Of a stretch of DNA of 64,000 bases, positions 23,024 to 34,923 are shown piece after piece. Position 1 is the stretch's first letter. The number at the start of each line of letters is the position of its first letter. The notes under the pieces were generated by a model. It did not search any database. It was not told the DNA's origin and saw nothing but the letters and a program-made list of their open reading frames with translations. Source of the stretch: Lepraria neglecta (taxonomy: Eukaryota > Ascomycota > Lecanoromycetes > Lecanorales > Stereocaulaceae); assembly GCA_033220425.1 (NCBI GenBank), contig CM065649.1, positions 3,286,001 through 3,350,000 of the forward strand, in the 5' to 3' direction. Both the position numbers and the translations under genes were made by a program.

Positions 23024-23599
23024 AAGTCAATATGTGTCATCAATGGCCTTCAAACCTTTTTGAGTCCTTATACGTGGGCAACCTCTCTAGCTACATTGAC
23101 AACGCTTTCTCATGCACTTTCCTAGCTAGACGCACTCCAGACAGATGTCTCCATGTCTAGCCTTAACCACATTCGCTAACCTTGACCTTACCATGCTTCG
23201 GGCAACAAAGCGGAGAGGGTCTTCGGGGACGGTTATAACCTAGCTCGATCTCTATAGATGGAAGGGGTGTGATGTATCAAATGACGATGTCAGCCTATTA
23301 CAGCTCACCGTTTGGACGGGCGGACATGGAAATTTGCAGCTCAGTGCGAATAAATGTAATGCTTGCTCAAAGGATGGTACACTCAACGATTTTAAATTTA
23401 GCTACAAGAGCGGATCACTACACTCCTGCTAGATCAATGCAAGCTTTTCGCCTTACAACAAATCCCTTTTGGCCAAGTGTACCCCAGGCCCCAAGACTTG
23501 AGACCTTTCTGCACTGCCAGCTCTATTTTTAGCCCATGTTAATATTTTGCTACTCTGAAATGCTAAGATTTACCGCCATTCACGATTATCTGTCACGTG

Positions 23600-26540
23600 A
23601 GGATCTCTCCAAATCACATATGTCCCTATACAAGTAGAATCTCTCTAATTTCCCAACCTGAATCTTCATCCTCACTAGGCTCATGCTCAGCTTTGGCAAC
23701 CCCCAACGGCATACAGACATATCTCCTATCCATTCTGAATTCTCGAACTGGCGCCTCATACACTCCTTTCCATTCCCACACCACTCCATCAACAGATGCG
23801 CACAAAATTCCCTTTTCAGCCTTAGCGCCTTCCTCGCGGCTGTCCGCTGCCTTGTATACTGTCTTGCCATCTTCAGCCAATGCCTCTATGAATATCACAC
23901 CCCGATAGCTACTCTCGTTTCCAAATAGGAGCTCATAGGCACGTTTCCAAACGATATTCCGTTCCGGAAAAGGATTACAAGCTGACTTCATCGCTCTTGG
24001 CATAGACTGAAAGTCTACGCGATCTTTGATAAGCCAAGTCCACCATTTTGCTCTGAACCCACCGAGTGTGACTTCCCCAGCAAGACTTCCGTGCCCGTCA
24101 TAGGAGTGGTAGGATGGCGAAGTGATATAAGCATTTGCTCTCGCACCTTTCGCGTTGTTGTCTGTGTGTGCCGGCGATGGCTCAATACCTGCGTGACTTA
24201 GGAAACGAGTAGCATTTGGGCTGTTGTTCGCTGGATGCGGGCCGTCTGCGAAGGTATCGGCGTTGGTTGTTCCAAAGGTCCAGCGGGTTTTCGATCGAGC
24301 CTAGGCGTTTCTGGTGCCCATCGAAACCCTTCCCTTTAGCTTCGAGGCGAGCTGGAAACGAGGCACGCGGTCCTGATGTGCTTTATCTCGCTAACAAGAT
24401 CCTCGATCCGCTTATGCGCCCTGCCAGTACAAAGAAGACTCCATATCAGAACACCATCGCCTGGTCTTGAGGCATGTCGATGGCTAAGGACATGTCAGAC
24501 TTCTTCAAAGCCATGGAAAAAATTCTGAGTTGGAAAAAGATGAAATGTGGCTGAAAGAAGTACCACAAGATCAAGCGCACCATGATCGCAAAGCATTCTC
24601 ATGCCGGCGTGAAAGTCTACCGTCATATTGTTCCTCGTGAAAAGGTGCAGTTGCTTACTTCCTCTGACAGCTTCCAAGAGCGTCCATGCACGGATGTTCC
24701 AATCTGACAATAGGAGACACGCAACAAGGGTCTCCCACTGTTGGACAGTAAGACGCTGATCTGTAGATATTTCCATAAGGTCTTTATCGCATACCAACGT
24801 CACTTTGCTGGTCTCAAATACGTTGTTGATCTTCAATATGGCCTCGGTGCGCAGTCTCTTTTTCAGCTCTATACCATCTTCTGGAATGCATGCCCTGTCG
24901 ATCCAGTAGGAATCATAGTGGTGGCTCCGTGCGATGGCACAATAGCGGCGATGTAGGATTGAGACCTTGTTCGGGTCTTCCACCTTGTCCATGACGCCAG
25001 ACGTGGGGGATAGCTAGGGTGTTCCTACCGCCTTGACGATATCTCAGTCAGGGCTCGCGACGGTCCGTGGACTGACGGTCTGGACTGCTAGTCCAGACAT
25101 CCAGTCCTATCTTTAGACCGTCCAGTTTATGATTATATTCAGACCGTCTGAATTCAGACCGTCCAGTCTGACGTCCCCATTAGACGGTCTGGACTGGTTG
25201 GACTGGCAGTCCAAATGGGACATTCTGATTGGCTGAAATTTGCGGGGTCGGGTACTCCCGTGCGTAGCGAGACTTAGCGTTAATCAGTCTATATAGACTT
25301 TTTGTCCATATAAAATTTCAGTCACTACGTCTAGGTGTTTTCATCCTCGCACTTTGTCAGTCAGGAAATTCAAGAAAAGCACTCACCCTAACCACTGCGC
25401 CATGCTGCCTTATTCAGATAACATGGATAAGTGGCAAATATATACCATTGACACAAAATTGGCAGTGTATTAGCTCTATGATTGAATTTTTACTAAATAT
25501 ACATGCTTGGACTAGCAGTCTGACCGTCAGTCCGACAGTCGGTCCAGTCCACCAATCAGACGGTCTGAATTTATACAGTCTGAAATTTGGACTGAAGAAG
25601 ACCGTCTGGTTTGCCCTTTGGACTGGACCGTTTGGACCGTCGCGAGCCCTGATCTCAGTACAGTCTCTGATGGGCCACCACTGATATCCACCGCTCGAGG
25701 CGTCCCCGCTTCAAGATAAGAAGTCTCGTCCCATGGAATGCGTGCGCATCGTCCAATGATACAGCCAGCATCGTGAGCGAAGTGGGCTGGGTCCTTACCA
25801 ACGACTTCGGGATCTTGGAAGCGGTGCCAATGCTGGGAGCCTGTCCCAGGACATGGTCGTGGCGGGTTGGAAAAACATCTCCCACTTCTCTGGGATCCAC
25901 ATTGCTCTGAGAATCGAATGATCTTTGTCCTGAAATCCAACCCTACCAGAGTCCTGCAAGTGGGAAGAAGCTCGAAAGCCCATGGACACAGATATGCTGG
26001 CAATTCCATCTTCTCACTATTACCCATTAGATTTCCGCCATTAACAAGGACGGCTCCCCGTAGAGCAAAGACACCATCGATGACGCGGCATTAGGTTTGG
26101 TTATGAACAATCCAATATAGCACCAATATGGTTGAGCGTTGCCAAATTGTCCACAAGAAGTGCATCACAACAGCTCGAGGTCTGACCTTATCATCATCGT
26201 CATGAAAGTTGCTCTCTCCAAATTCCGTCTCCACGAAACGGTTGGGAGATATTAGAGCTTGCCTTTGCTCAGCTGATGACTTTCCTTCCGGATTGCCAGT
26301 GGATGTCAGAGAGCTTATCCTCCAGCACATAGTCGTGCCGTACGAGATATTACTCTTCCCAATCTCCAATGAAGCTCTTCTTCTCGTAAGGAGAATAGTG
26401 CAAGTTGGCAGGGAAGCGATCGAAGTCCAGCATCAGCACTTGCGATGGTACCGAGGGCAGTCTTCTCAGTAGCTTTGCTGTGGAGGCTAGAGCATTTTTA
26501 TTCGCTTGATGAGTAGTAGTCACGCCGCACAACAGTTCCG
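23600..26540 (-). pseudogene. HET-domain paralogue C (HET-C), broken and MITE-interrupted
   Basis: The minus strand carries the HET-A/B family in pieces: FLWTIWQRSTILVLYWIV (about 26160), CPWAFELL and the Cys/His module (about 25990-25750), the HET core LAIPHVWRHGQGG (about 24990), YDSYWIDRACIPED (about 24900), SKVTLVCDKDLM, and WEWKGVYE near the end (about 23760). A 603-bp MITE sits between the Cys/His module and the HET core. Further damage includes a TAA at 26091-26093 (context fits CAA to TAA) and frame changes near 26350 and 24960. One module cysteine is Trp. Without the MITE and one copy of its target site the frame runs SETVLRYRQGGRNTLAIPHV, so the insertion hit coding sequence. Confidence 0.85.
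25049..25651. mobile_element. hAT-type MITE inserted in HET-C
   Basis: The element is 603 bp with terminal inverted repeats CAGGGCTCGCGACGGTCC at both ends (25049-25066; reverse complement at 25634-25651). It is flanked by the perfect 8-bp target duplication ATCTCAGT (25041-25048 and 25652-25659), the length typical of hAT elements. The body is filled with short GGACTG/CAGTCC and GACGGTC motifs in both directions and has no transposase frame, so it is non-autonomous. Ends and target copies are intact, suggesting a fairly recent event. Confidence 0.9.
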
Positions 26541-26860
26541 TAATACGTGCGTCTAGCTCGATGAAGTGTTGACGCGGGTTTTGCCGAACTTTTTGGAAAA
26601 GCTCCCAACAGTAATAGAACTAAACCACTGGAGCCGCGTTGCAGATGAATCGTTGGCTATGTCCCCTTGTCGTACTCTAGAGATCCGCTCTTCAACGCGG
26701 CTTTGGTCATCGTGTTAGTTGGGGCCGGCCACGCTTAATGGAACGTAATATGGCATGTCCAAGCAAAAAGCAAAAAGGATTGGGACAGATTGCCCACGGA
26801 ATGCTAGCAGGCTTGGTTACGACGATGAGGACGGCACGGAGAGGTGTTCAAACAGCCCAC

Positions 26861-27320
26861 CAGTGGGTGCAATAATTCGTGACGGGCCCGAGCACAAAGC
26901 GCCATTTTCAGGGCAAAAGTCGTACTTTTCTTAGGGAGTCTATATTTTTTTCTAGGTCACAGAATTTTCTATTACTTTTATTTTAGATTATTTCTATATT
27001 GTTAATCTATTCTCTATACTTACAGCGAGTAATACCTAGAAGTAATTCTTGAAAGTGAGGTTAGAGTGGAACGGATTTTCCCCCGCGCAATTTTGGTGTG
27101 GATTTCTTAGCTAACTTTAATTCCTTCTCTATAGATACTCAAAGACAAAATCGAAAAATCGAAAAACAAAATTAGTAAATAAGTATCTTAAATATACTTG
27201 TAGAAATTTTGAAGAGATTATATTAATAGAAAGGGGTTGATTTATATGGGTGTAAAGTACGACTTTTGCCCTGAAAATGGCGCTTGTGCTCGGGCCCGTC
27301 ACGAATTATTGCACCCACTG
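26861..27320. mobile_element. MITE with about 68-bp terminal inverted repeats
   Basis: The left arm 26861-26929 starts CAGTGGGTGCAATAATTCGT and the right arm 27253-27320 is its reverse complement, differing in one A in an A run plus the inner end. The arms contain GACGGGCCCGAGCAC. The 320-bp middle is AT-rich and non-coding. I could not identify a convincing target duplication, so the superfamily is open (Tc1/mariner-like is possible). It lies about 320 bases beyond the 5' end of HET-C. Confidence 0.75.
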
Positions 27321-27502
27321 TGGCCTTCAGACTCGGATGACTCAGCAATTTGAGGCGGTTTAATTCGCTATGTCAAAGGATCAGAAGCTAGTATGTATTG
27401 AGTTTCGATTTGAGCACCATTAAGCTCAAACAGCCCGTTCATATCAGGCCTCATGATATACTCAGACCCTCTCGATGGTTCGCAGGCATGCCAGCACGAC
27501 AT

Positions 27503-28205
27503 TCATTCAGAATTGACATCTCCGGATGAAGCATTGACGTAGGTGCCGTTGAGCTGTGAACCAGCGACAGGCTCCCCGAAGATCCTACCCTGGTCAACAG
27601 ACTCGGAATGGGTAGGATCCTTAATCCACTCAATTTTGTAACTGTACGCTCTCGAATAAGCGAACCGAGCTGTTGTCTCTTCATCGAAGATTGTAACGAA
27701 TTCCAGGGCTTTGAAGATGAGTAGAATATCGCTAAAGCAGGCTTGATGCTTGGTGAACATGTTCTGCCAGAAGAGTATGGATACAGGGCCCCAGTTGACT
27801 CGAACTTGGAGCGGAAATATGGCTCCTTCACCTTTGTTGATTCTGGCTTCGATTTTATTGTAACTAGCGAGATAGGCTTCTTGGAGCTGGGATGTTGAGA
27901 GACGTGAGCCGAAAGAGTGGAGATGAAGCATGTAGAATGTGTTGGGTATGCGGTAACTGAGACTGTCTGTGATTGTGCTGAATGGTATAGATAAGTAAAT
28001 AGATTTCTTCTCCATCGAGTAGTACGCACGTGGTGTTTGTAACTTGAGTGCTATTGGGTAATAATTGAAAGGGTTCTGGAGTTCTAGTGAGGTTCTGAGC
28101 TTGAGGTGATTGAGGCTCGCTGTCGGAGGTTGTTGGAAGGGTTGCTGCTAGTAAGCTGAACCAAAAGCAGCAGAGAAATGGGGCAAGAATGGCGAGAGAA
28201 CCCAT
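27503..28205 (-). pseudogene. Secreted protein gene with an apparent frameshift
   Basis: The ATG at 28205 starts a classic signal peptide (MGSLAILAPFLCCFWFSLLA, then ATLPTT). A Ser/Pro/Asn linker with N-glycosylation sites and TNTTCVLLDGEE follow. The frame then closes, while the overlapping frame carries on as IYLSIPFSTITDSLSYRIP and runs to the stop at 27503. The switch lies near 28005-28015; no intron with good ends fits, so a single-base indel (or a sequence error) is the simplest reading. The second part has no domain I recognise. The intact product would be about 230 residues and secreted. It may be effector-like, but that is inference. Confidence 0.55.
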
Positions 28206-29015
28206 CCTTGCACAACGCACAGATTTCGAAATATAAACCAGCTGTCTGAGTGACGGAAAAGAGCTTGATCGACAAGTAAAACCCTCCACAATCGAAGAAG
28301 GGACTACCAAAAGGAAGTGTTAATATAGGCCTAGAAGAACGTCTCTCCAAAACAGGGAATGGCGTCAAGACTCCAAATAGAACGGGTTATCAAAAATCTA
28401 GTCCTTTGGCGGAGACTAAGCGCACGCGTCATATCGCATAATGAGATACCGATATTCTACTATGGTTTTGCGCTACCGACTAAGTTACGCGGAGCTTGGT
28501 CCGAGGTGCGAATAGACGCTTGGGCATCCTGATTTCGAAGATTTCCATGATAGAAATATCAATATGCGATACTGGCAGAAGTTGCACCCAAACAGTGGTC
28601 TTCACCTACCTAAACAGTGGACATTTTTAGCGTGGGGCGGATTATTTGACCTCTGGTGGTTCAAGGCTCGGGGAGTAGTCTGCCTACAGGCTAAGCGCCT
28701 GGGGCGCTGGTGCAGGTGAGCGCGGAGGACTGGCACAACCCTATTCAGCTCGTTTCTTGCAGCTAGAGGCGGCACTCTAAGGAGCGTCAATAAAAGGGTG
28801 GTGACGATTTCTGCGAATAATACCATGTCGACCACTCTTCGCATCGACGCGTGAAAACCATCAACCCAGATGACAGCTAGAGCTGTACACGACGCATCAT
28901 CATCATATGACAGCTACTCAACATCGTTGAGGCAAGCACAAGAGGTAGCCTTCTCCAAGATCTCACACTGCAACACAAAGGGCCCCAATATCCCTTGACG
29001 TGACGATTCACATCT
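28206..29015. other. Intergenic stretch without a recognisable gene
   Basis: Short minus-strand frames occur at 28602-28844 and 28877-29080 without motifs. A weak A-box-like match near 28490 lacks a B box and is not a tRNA. Confidence 0.45.
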
Positions 29016-31128
29016 TCATTGCAAGACAAATTCGCGAAGCTCGACTTGCTCCTTCTCAAGTATTCCGATAGCTTCTTCATCCATCAAACCGTAAGCATAG
29101 CATTTTCCAAGCAATTCGTACCGTTGAGCTACCCTAGTAGGTACACATAAGGTGAAGATCCACCAAGTAGCAAGCATAAGAAGTCTCCCGGCCGCGCACG
29201 TTCTTGTATCAAACCCATATGTCCTGTGTCTGTGAGGCAGAGTATACGGCCCTTGGTTACTCTTCCAAGAGAAGCGGATCTTAGATAGTTGGTGAAATTT
29301 TCTGTAAATTGTTCTCTGGGCATAGCCTGTGGCAGCTCTTGATATGCTTCCTCGTTCGATATCTCTACACCCGAGTCTGTAGACTGCTTCGTCCAAGCTA
29401 GATCTGTGCCTCGTTTGCAAATTAATTGCTGACTTTCCGGGGTGAAGTTCCTCGAAAAGATATCAGAAAGCCAAAGCTGGGGCTTGGATGTGTCACTTGA
29501 ATGCCACCATTCCGGGATCTCGTCTCTGGGCTCTTGTGGCCACCGAGGCGGCCTCTCTTTACCCATGGAGCTGATAATACCACGGATTTCCTGGTGATCT
29601 GCCACGAGGGTTCGGAAATACGCTTGCCATAACGTCTCACCAGTGGACACGTATTCGCGGTCTGCATCTCCCAGCAATATTTCCCAATCGCTTTGTCAAT
29701 TCTTTCGTAAATCATATGCTTCGTCGCTGCAGTGTTGGATTGAGCCTATGCTTGTGCCGGTAGGTGTAAGAAGTCCTGCGGCTATATTGATATTGAACGT
29801 TGCAATTGTCTTACCGCTACTTTGGTAGATTGGGCCCCCACTCGAATTTAAGAGATCGAAAGAGGCTCTATGGCGGGCCCTGTCCTCCAGTCTGGGCACC
29901 ACGATGGTAGGTCTGCACTAATCGTGGTGCAGCTTCTGAAAACATCAACGTTCCCTGTTATTAAGATGAAGTCAATCACACACTTCGAATACACTTCCGG
30001 AACTGATGCAGCGTAATCGGCCTTGAAAGCGGGATCTGAGGACTCCAAAGTGATGTCAAACGCTGCATACAACTTGTTACGGGGGTCCTTGCCTTCTTGG
30101 ACGCGTTTGACTTCGAGTGTCGGCAGTAAATCATGGCGCCAGAGGTCTCCTTCCAGAGCGGTCATCCTTGGAGAATCTTTTTCAGGCCGGAATTGGTGCA
30201 GTGAGAACATCGGAAGCCTGCGTATTCTAGATATAGCAATGTTGAATGTGGTTTGGAGGTGCCATGCCTCATACAAGGCTATCCGCATGACCTTTTCCAT
30301 ATCCGCACCGCCCAAGCCCTCGGGGAACCCCCCTTTGAACGCTACCGGGCGGACCATGATAGCAACAAGCATAATGAATCGCCGTAGAGCAAGTGTCTGT
30401 GACTGCCGCCCAAGGATCACTTCAACATCCTGTTGGACTGGACAAGTCATTTCTTGAAGGACCCAGACCCTGGTCCAATAAAGATCTCCGAAAAGGTTGG
30501 CAACAGCTATCCATTCGCGTATGAGTGCATCAACACCCGCTTTCGGTAGAGGACCCACTATCTTCCTGTCCACGCAGTAGTTCATTTTTTGGAGTAGAGT
30601 ACTTGAGTGCGCATTCTCTGCAAGGTTTTGGCTGTCTTGCCGGAACTTGCTGATTTCATGGCCGATTTCATCTCCAGAGATAACGCTAGCTTCTACAGCT
30701 TTAATCATCACAATCGCTCGCTCTGTTTCTTCCGTAGGGGCCGGAAACCAAATCAAGACCTTGGCAGCTTTCTTGTAGATTTTCATCATCAGCGGGACTT
30801 GCTGATTTCGTTCTGGAATATCGTTCTAAATTTTGCACAGGGAGTCTATCCAAAGAAACCAGGTTCTACCAGTACCTTCGACCTGACGAAGATTCGACAG
30901 TGCTGATGCAAGCCTCGTTGTGACGATGAAGCTGAGACTATCAATGAGCACAGTAGAGCCATTCTCCGAGTCTCCCCACCTGTAAGAAAGTGCGTCGTAC
31001 TTTGGTGCTCGGCGAAGTGAAACGTGAATCAAGCTGAGCCGCATTGTGTCGTTCCCAGCCCCCGCATAGAGATACAAAAGCCTTATGTTCGAGTTTGGAT
31101 CCTCTAAGGGTTGATATCTGAAAGGCAT
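29016..31128 (-). pseudogene. Classical HET-domain gene (HET-D), broken
   Basis: The ATG at 31128 gives MPFRYQPLEDPNSNIRLLYL and the HET signatures YDALSYRWGD (about 30990) and TWFLWIDSLCKI (about 30840). A TAG at 30826-30828 falls where HET proteins usually have Gln (CI-Q-x-D), and the frame then continues as NDIPERNQQVP and through VWVLQEM (about 30470) to 29880. A frame change occurs near 29870, then a TGA at 29696-29698 between YDLRKN and QSDWEILL, then another frame change near 29130 before the conserved C-terminal block YELLGKCYAYGLMDEEAIG. These make it a pseudogene with at least two stops and two frameshifts. The family is the broad HET class and is not closely related to HET-A/B/C. 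Confidence 0.85.
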
Positions 31129-31535
31129 TTTCTCCTGAGAGGCTCAAGTAAAGGAAACTCCTCTACTCTCATTGGCTTTGTGGAGGATGAATCGTTCTTA
31201 TCGTAGGCCTCTGAACCCCGCCACCATATTTTCTTTGGCACTCGTAATAAAATATTCTGCAAAACAGGAAGTAACCGGTTGAAGACTGCAGATTTAAGAT
31301 TGTAGATGAATCGCTCATCCACGTAATAGTGCAACCAGTCAAGCCACCGTCGTCTTCTTGGGTTTACCGAGATGAAGAGCCAGCAAATAATGATGAAGAG
31401 GACGATGTTGAGTTCGATCGGTAAGACCAATGGTCGCTCTCTGGGAGCACTCAGATGAAAACGAACGCCAATCCGCACATGCCAGGTATTCGATTGCCAC
31501 TTTATGAAGCGAAGGGGTATTCGCAGAACACCCAT
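31129..31535 (-). CDS. Possible N-terminal membrane segment upstream of HET-D
   Basis: A 143-codon minus-strand frame (to 31104) has one clear transmembrane segment (LPIELNIVLFIIICWLFISV) followed by a basic stretch (NPRRRRWL), then runs into the HET-D start in another frame. It may be the original N-terminus of HET-D, now frameshifted, or a short separate protein. Which is correct is not decidable by eye. Confidence 0.3.
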
Positions 31536-32359
31536 TTCGACGTAAGGTTCTGTGAGAGATCATTCGGTATTGGCGAGACATCTTCGAGTCTAGATCACCA
31601 AACAGTCGCTTTCCAAGATGGAGCTTCCAATCTTGATATCAATCTTTACGCATGAGCGAGGAATGAGCCCCAGGTCGTGAGGTCGAAAATACCGATTCAG
31701 GCGCCAGATTGACTGTTCCAAATACAAGGATCATCAAAGTGTACGAAAAAGCTTTCTAGTATCCCACTTCTTATAGATATATCGTGGTTCGCGGATGGCT
31801 CCATGAGTTCGGTGGACAAAGCGAAGGTCGTTCGCTTGATTCTCCGAGATTGGAGCTCAAAGCCCATCAAAAGCTTGATAGTATGTCCCGATCTTTTATC
31901 AACAACAGTCTCGGCGGAGTACGCGATCGCCTTTTTTGAATGAGGTAATTTGTGTGTATCTTACAAGTGCAGAGGAAGCTGCAGCAGACCTGATTACAGC
32001 CCGGCTAATTATCGGGTGAGTTTCACTAGCGTGTCAGTGGCCTATTAATAGCACACGGCCACGTCTGACAACCATCGCCAGGCGGAAGGAGAGACCATGA
32101 CATAAAATAGAGCTACCACTGTCAGGCATCACAGTCCCAGCCACATTGTATGCTGAAGCACGCTGTCTCACTGGAGAAAGCCAATGTGACCCTATTTCTT
32201 GCAGTACTCTCGTCTAGGGTGCGTCCAAGGCTGGGTAGCCCAGAGTTGAACCCTTCGTCGTTCATGAACTTACCTAGATAGGGCCTGGAGGTATCGGATC
32301 CCTGCTTCTCCTTGTAATTGCTGGTAGCCTCGCGCCTCCACAAACATCAGCTCCCGACA
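31536..32359. other. Divergent intergenic region between HET-D and the kinase gene
   Basis: No frame with a recognisable motif occurs. It separates minus-strand HET-D from the plus-strand kinase gene, so it should contain both promoters. No clear TATA box or repeat was picked out. Confidence 0.4.
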
Positions 32360-34618
32360 ATGGACCCCTCCCTTGATTTGGTAGACTTCTTCAGGCTCGA
32401 AGCCGACTTTCTACCGGGCTCTACGCGGCACACCACTTTCAAATCGGACCGTGCTCATGGCAAAAGAAAAGTCAAAGTTGTAACGATCTGGTCCAGAAAT
32501 CGAGACCTTGGCCATGGGAGCTATGGAAAGGTCTGGCTGGAGACGGCGGAAGATGGGTCTGAAAGGGCGGTCAAAGGGATTGCGAAGGAGATGTGTGCCC
32601 GCGAACAAATCGATTATAAGAGAGAGCTTGCAGCTATGGCCAAATTATCAAGAGTAAGCAACTCCCGATGAGCTCCCAGATCCGGCCAGTTGGGACTTGA
32701 TTTCCATGTTGCCAGAATGTGACCTATGGCCAACCATCAGCCCGTAAAGATTCACATACTAGCAATCACACGTTACTCTGACGCCTCCAAAAAAAATGGG
32801 TAACTGATGTGCTTCAGAAGCTAACATTTCCCTCAGTACGAATATGTGTTCCTGCAGTTCCACGGTTGGTATGAAAATGTGGATTATATCTTCCTAGCCA
32901 TGGAATACTTCAAGTATGGTGATCTTCAGAGCCATATGAACACCCCAATACCCGAGGTACAGAGCAAGATCATTACCGCTCAGTTGCTTCAGGGCCTCAA
33001 ACTTATGCACCAAGAAAAGTTCACACATCGAGATCTTAAGCCACAGAACATCTTTGTTGTCGAAACGCAACCATACTTCTGGGTGAAGATAGGCGACTTC
33101 GGTATTACGAAACGGATAACGAACGACCAAACGATCCTAAAGACCGAGATAGGAACACTAGACTACTTAGCACCCGAGGTTCTTGGCTATGTTGATGAGG
33201 AGACGTCACAGTATACTAATTCTGTCGATATATGGTCTTTGGGATGCGTTTGCTACCGGCTTCTTACCATGAGCCCCCCTTTTCCGAAGCGATCTGCGCT
33301 TGCATCCTACTGTTGGGGTGCCAGCCTGTTGCCAATCGAGTCGAACAACTCTACCACGGCGGACGGAAGCACCGTTGGTGTCCACGGTATAGAGTTCGTG
33401 AAGGCTCTGATGAGACCTCAGCCAGATGAGCGTCCAAGTGCTGATAAAGCCTTATGTCACCCTTGGTTACAGGACGTTGAGTTGGAGGCTGATCTTATTG
33501 CCAGCGCAGCAGAACGCTCATCAGAACCATCAGAAAAGATTAGTCAACAACGGCAAGAAAACCTTAGGCATTCCACAAGTAACTCATCCCAGTCTGACCT
33601 TTCGACTGTACGAATGGTGTCTACTCTTGTCGACAGAGGTCCACCAATTGCATCAGAAAATGGGGATATTCCGGCGCACGGCGTCAGTAAACAAACTAGA
33701 ATCTCTGGAGGGCTCGAGTCTAGTCTCGGAAACATGTCACTACAGCAAGCGAATTTGGCAGTATCGTCAATCAGCGAAGCTACAAAGGCTGGCCAAGAGA
33801 ACCACGAGGGCCTTCTAGCCGACGCAATAACGCAGCAGACGCCAAGCATTGTTACCCAATCACCCAAACCACACCTCGCAAACACCTCAATTGCTCTCAA
33901 CGAGTCAATAATGCCACTGACTGCCGGCCTCAACAAACCCCAATACTCGCGGACTATTGGCAGAAGGACTCCACCGTTGCTCTCATTGCAATCAAGAAAG
34001 GTCGAGATTGTTCGGGACTTCCGCAGGGCTGGCTTCAACATTGAAGAGATCGTAGCCCAAGGGCCAGAATTGAGGATGACAGATGCATTTGAATGGGCAG
34101 CGAATCAAGCAGATAAAATTTACATCGAATGCCTGCTGGATATGGGAGCCCAAATCAGAGACCCAAGTAGGTCTCTTCGCTGGGCATCGGCCAGCGGGAT
34201 TATCAGCGCAGTGCAACGCTTTTTGAAGCGTGGAGCAGATGTCAATTCTACAGGCAGCCGTGGACTTACGGCACTTCATACGGCCTGCCGGTGTCGACAT
34301 ACAGATGTTGTGCGCCTTCTGCTCGAGAGTGGAGCGGATGTTCATGCCAGGACTAATGAAGGAATGACTGCTCTACAGTTAACTCCAACGGATGACCAGA
34401 GACGACGAGGGCCTATAACGTCGTTACTGTTGGAGTATGGGGCAAGTCCCAAAGGAAGCCAATCAGCGATGCCCTTTGGATTACCAAAGAAGGACGCTAC
34501 TCCAGGAAGCACAGATTCAAGAAATGTTCAGAGCTCCCCAACGGCTTTAATGCGACAGGGTCCGCCCTCAAGAGGATTTGCTGCCTGGGTAAATAGTTTC
34601 AAAATTGGACCGAGTTAA
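32360..34618 (+). CDS. Ser/Thr protein kinase with C-terminal ankyrin repeats
   Basis: Two exons, 32360-32653 and 32837-34618, join in phase 0 across a 183-bp intron (GTAAGC...CCTCAG), giving 691 residues. The kinase domain is at about 45-307: glycine loop LGHGSYGKVW (about 50), AVK with the ATP-binding Lys (about 71), catalytic loop HRDLKPQN (about 162), DFG (about 186), LAPEVL (about 210) and VDIWSLGCV. All catalytic residues are present. A Ser/Thr-rich linker (about 310-500) follows, then ankyrin-type repeats at about 550-640 (GADVNSTGSRGLTALHTAC, LLLESGADVHARTNEGMTAL). An upstream ATG 14 codons earlier is possible. The gene looks intact although its neighbours are broken. The kinase could be an output of recognition signalling, but that is inference. 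Confidence 0.88.
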
Positions 34619-34923
34619 CGATATTGATATTCTACATCATCTCGATGAATAAAAATCGGATTGATTCGGGCGTCGGATTTACTAATATCCCAAGAGATGG
34701 CCCTGAGAGCAGCACACTACGCAGAGGCTGCCTAACACCGTCCCCTGGCACTGCCACCGCGAACACATTCTTCCTTTTGGCCATCATCGTTCTCCTATGG
34801 AACAATGACCTCAGAAAACCTCTTCTAGACCTTGGCAGCAAACCGAAAGACACTTCAGGGGTATGGATTGGTTTGACGCATTCATAGGCCACAGCAGCCA
34901 TTCGTTAGGACAGTGGATCAGTC

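Noticed and set aside
24216-24470. 84-codon plus-strand frame
   Set aside because: It is a shadow of the HET-C pseudogene on the opposite strand.
28440-28510. tRNA-like A box on the minus strand (TAACTTAGTCGGTAGCGC)
   Set aside because: No B box or cloverleaf follows at the right distance, so no tRNA is supported.
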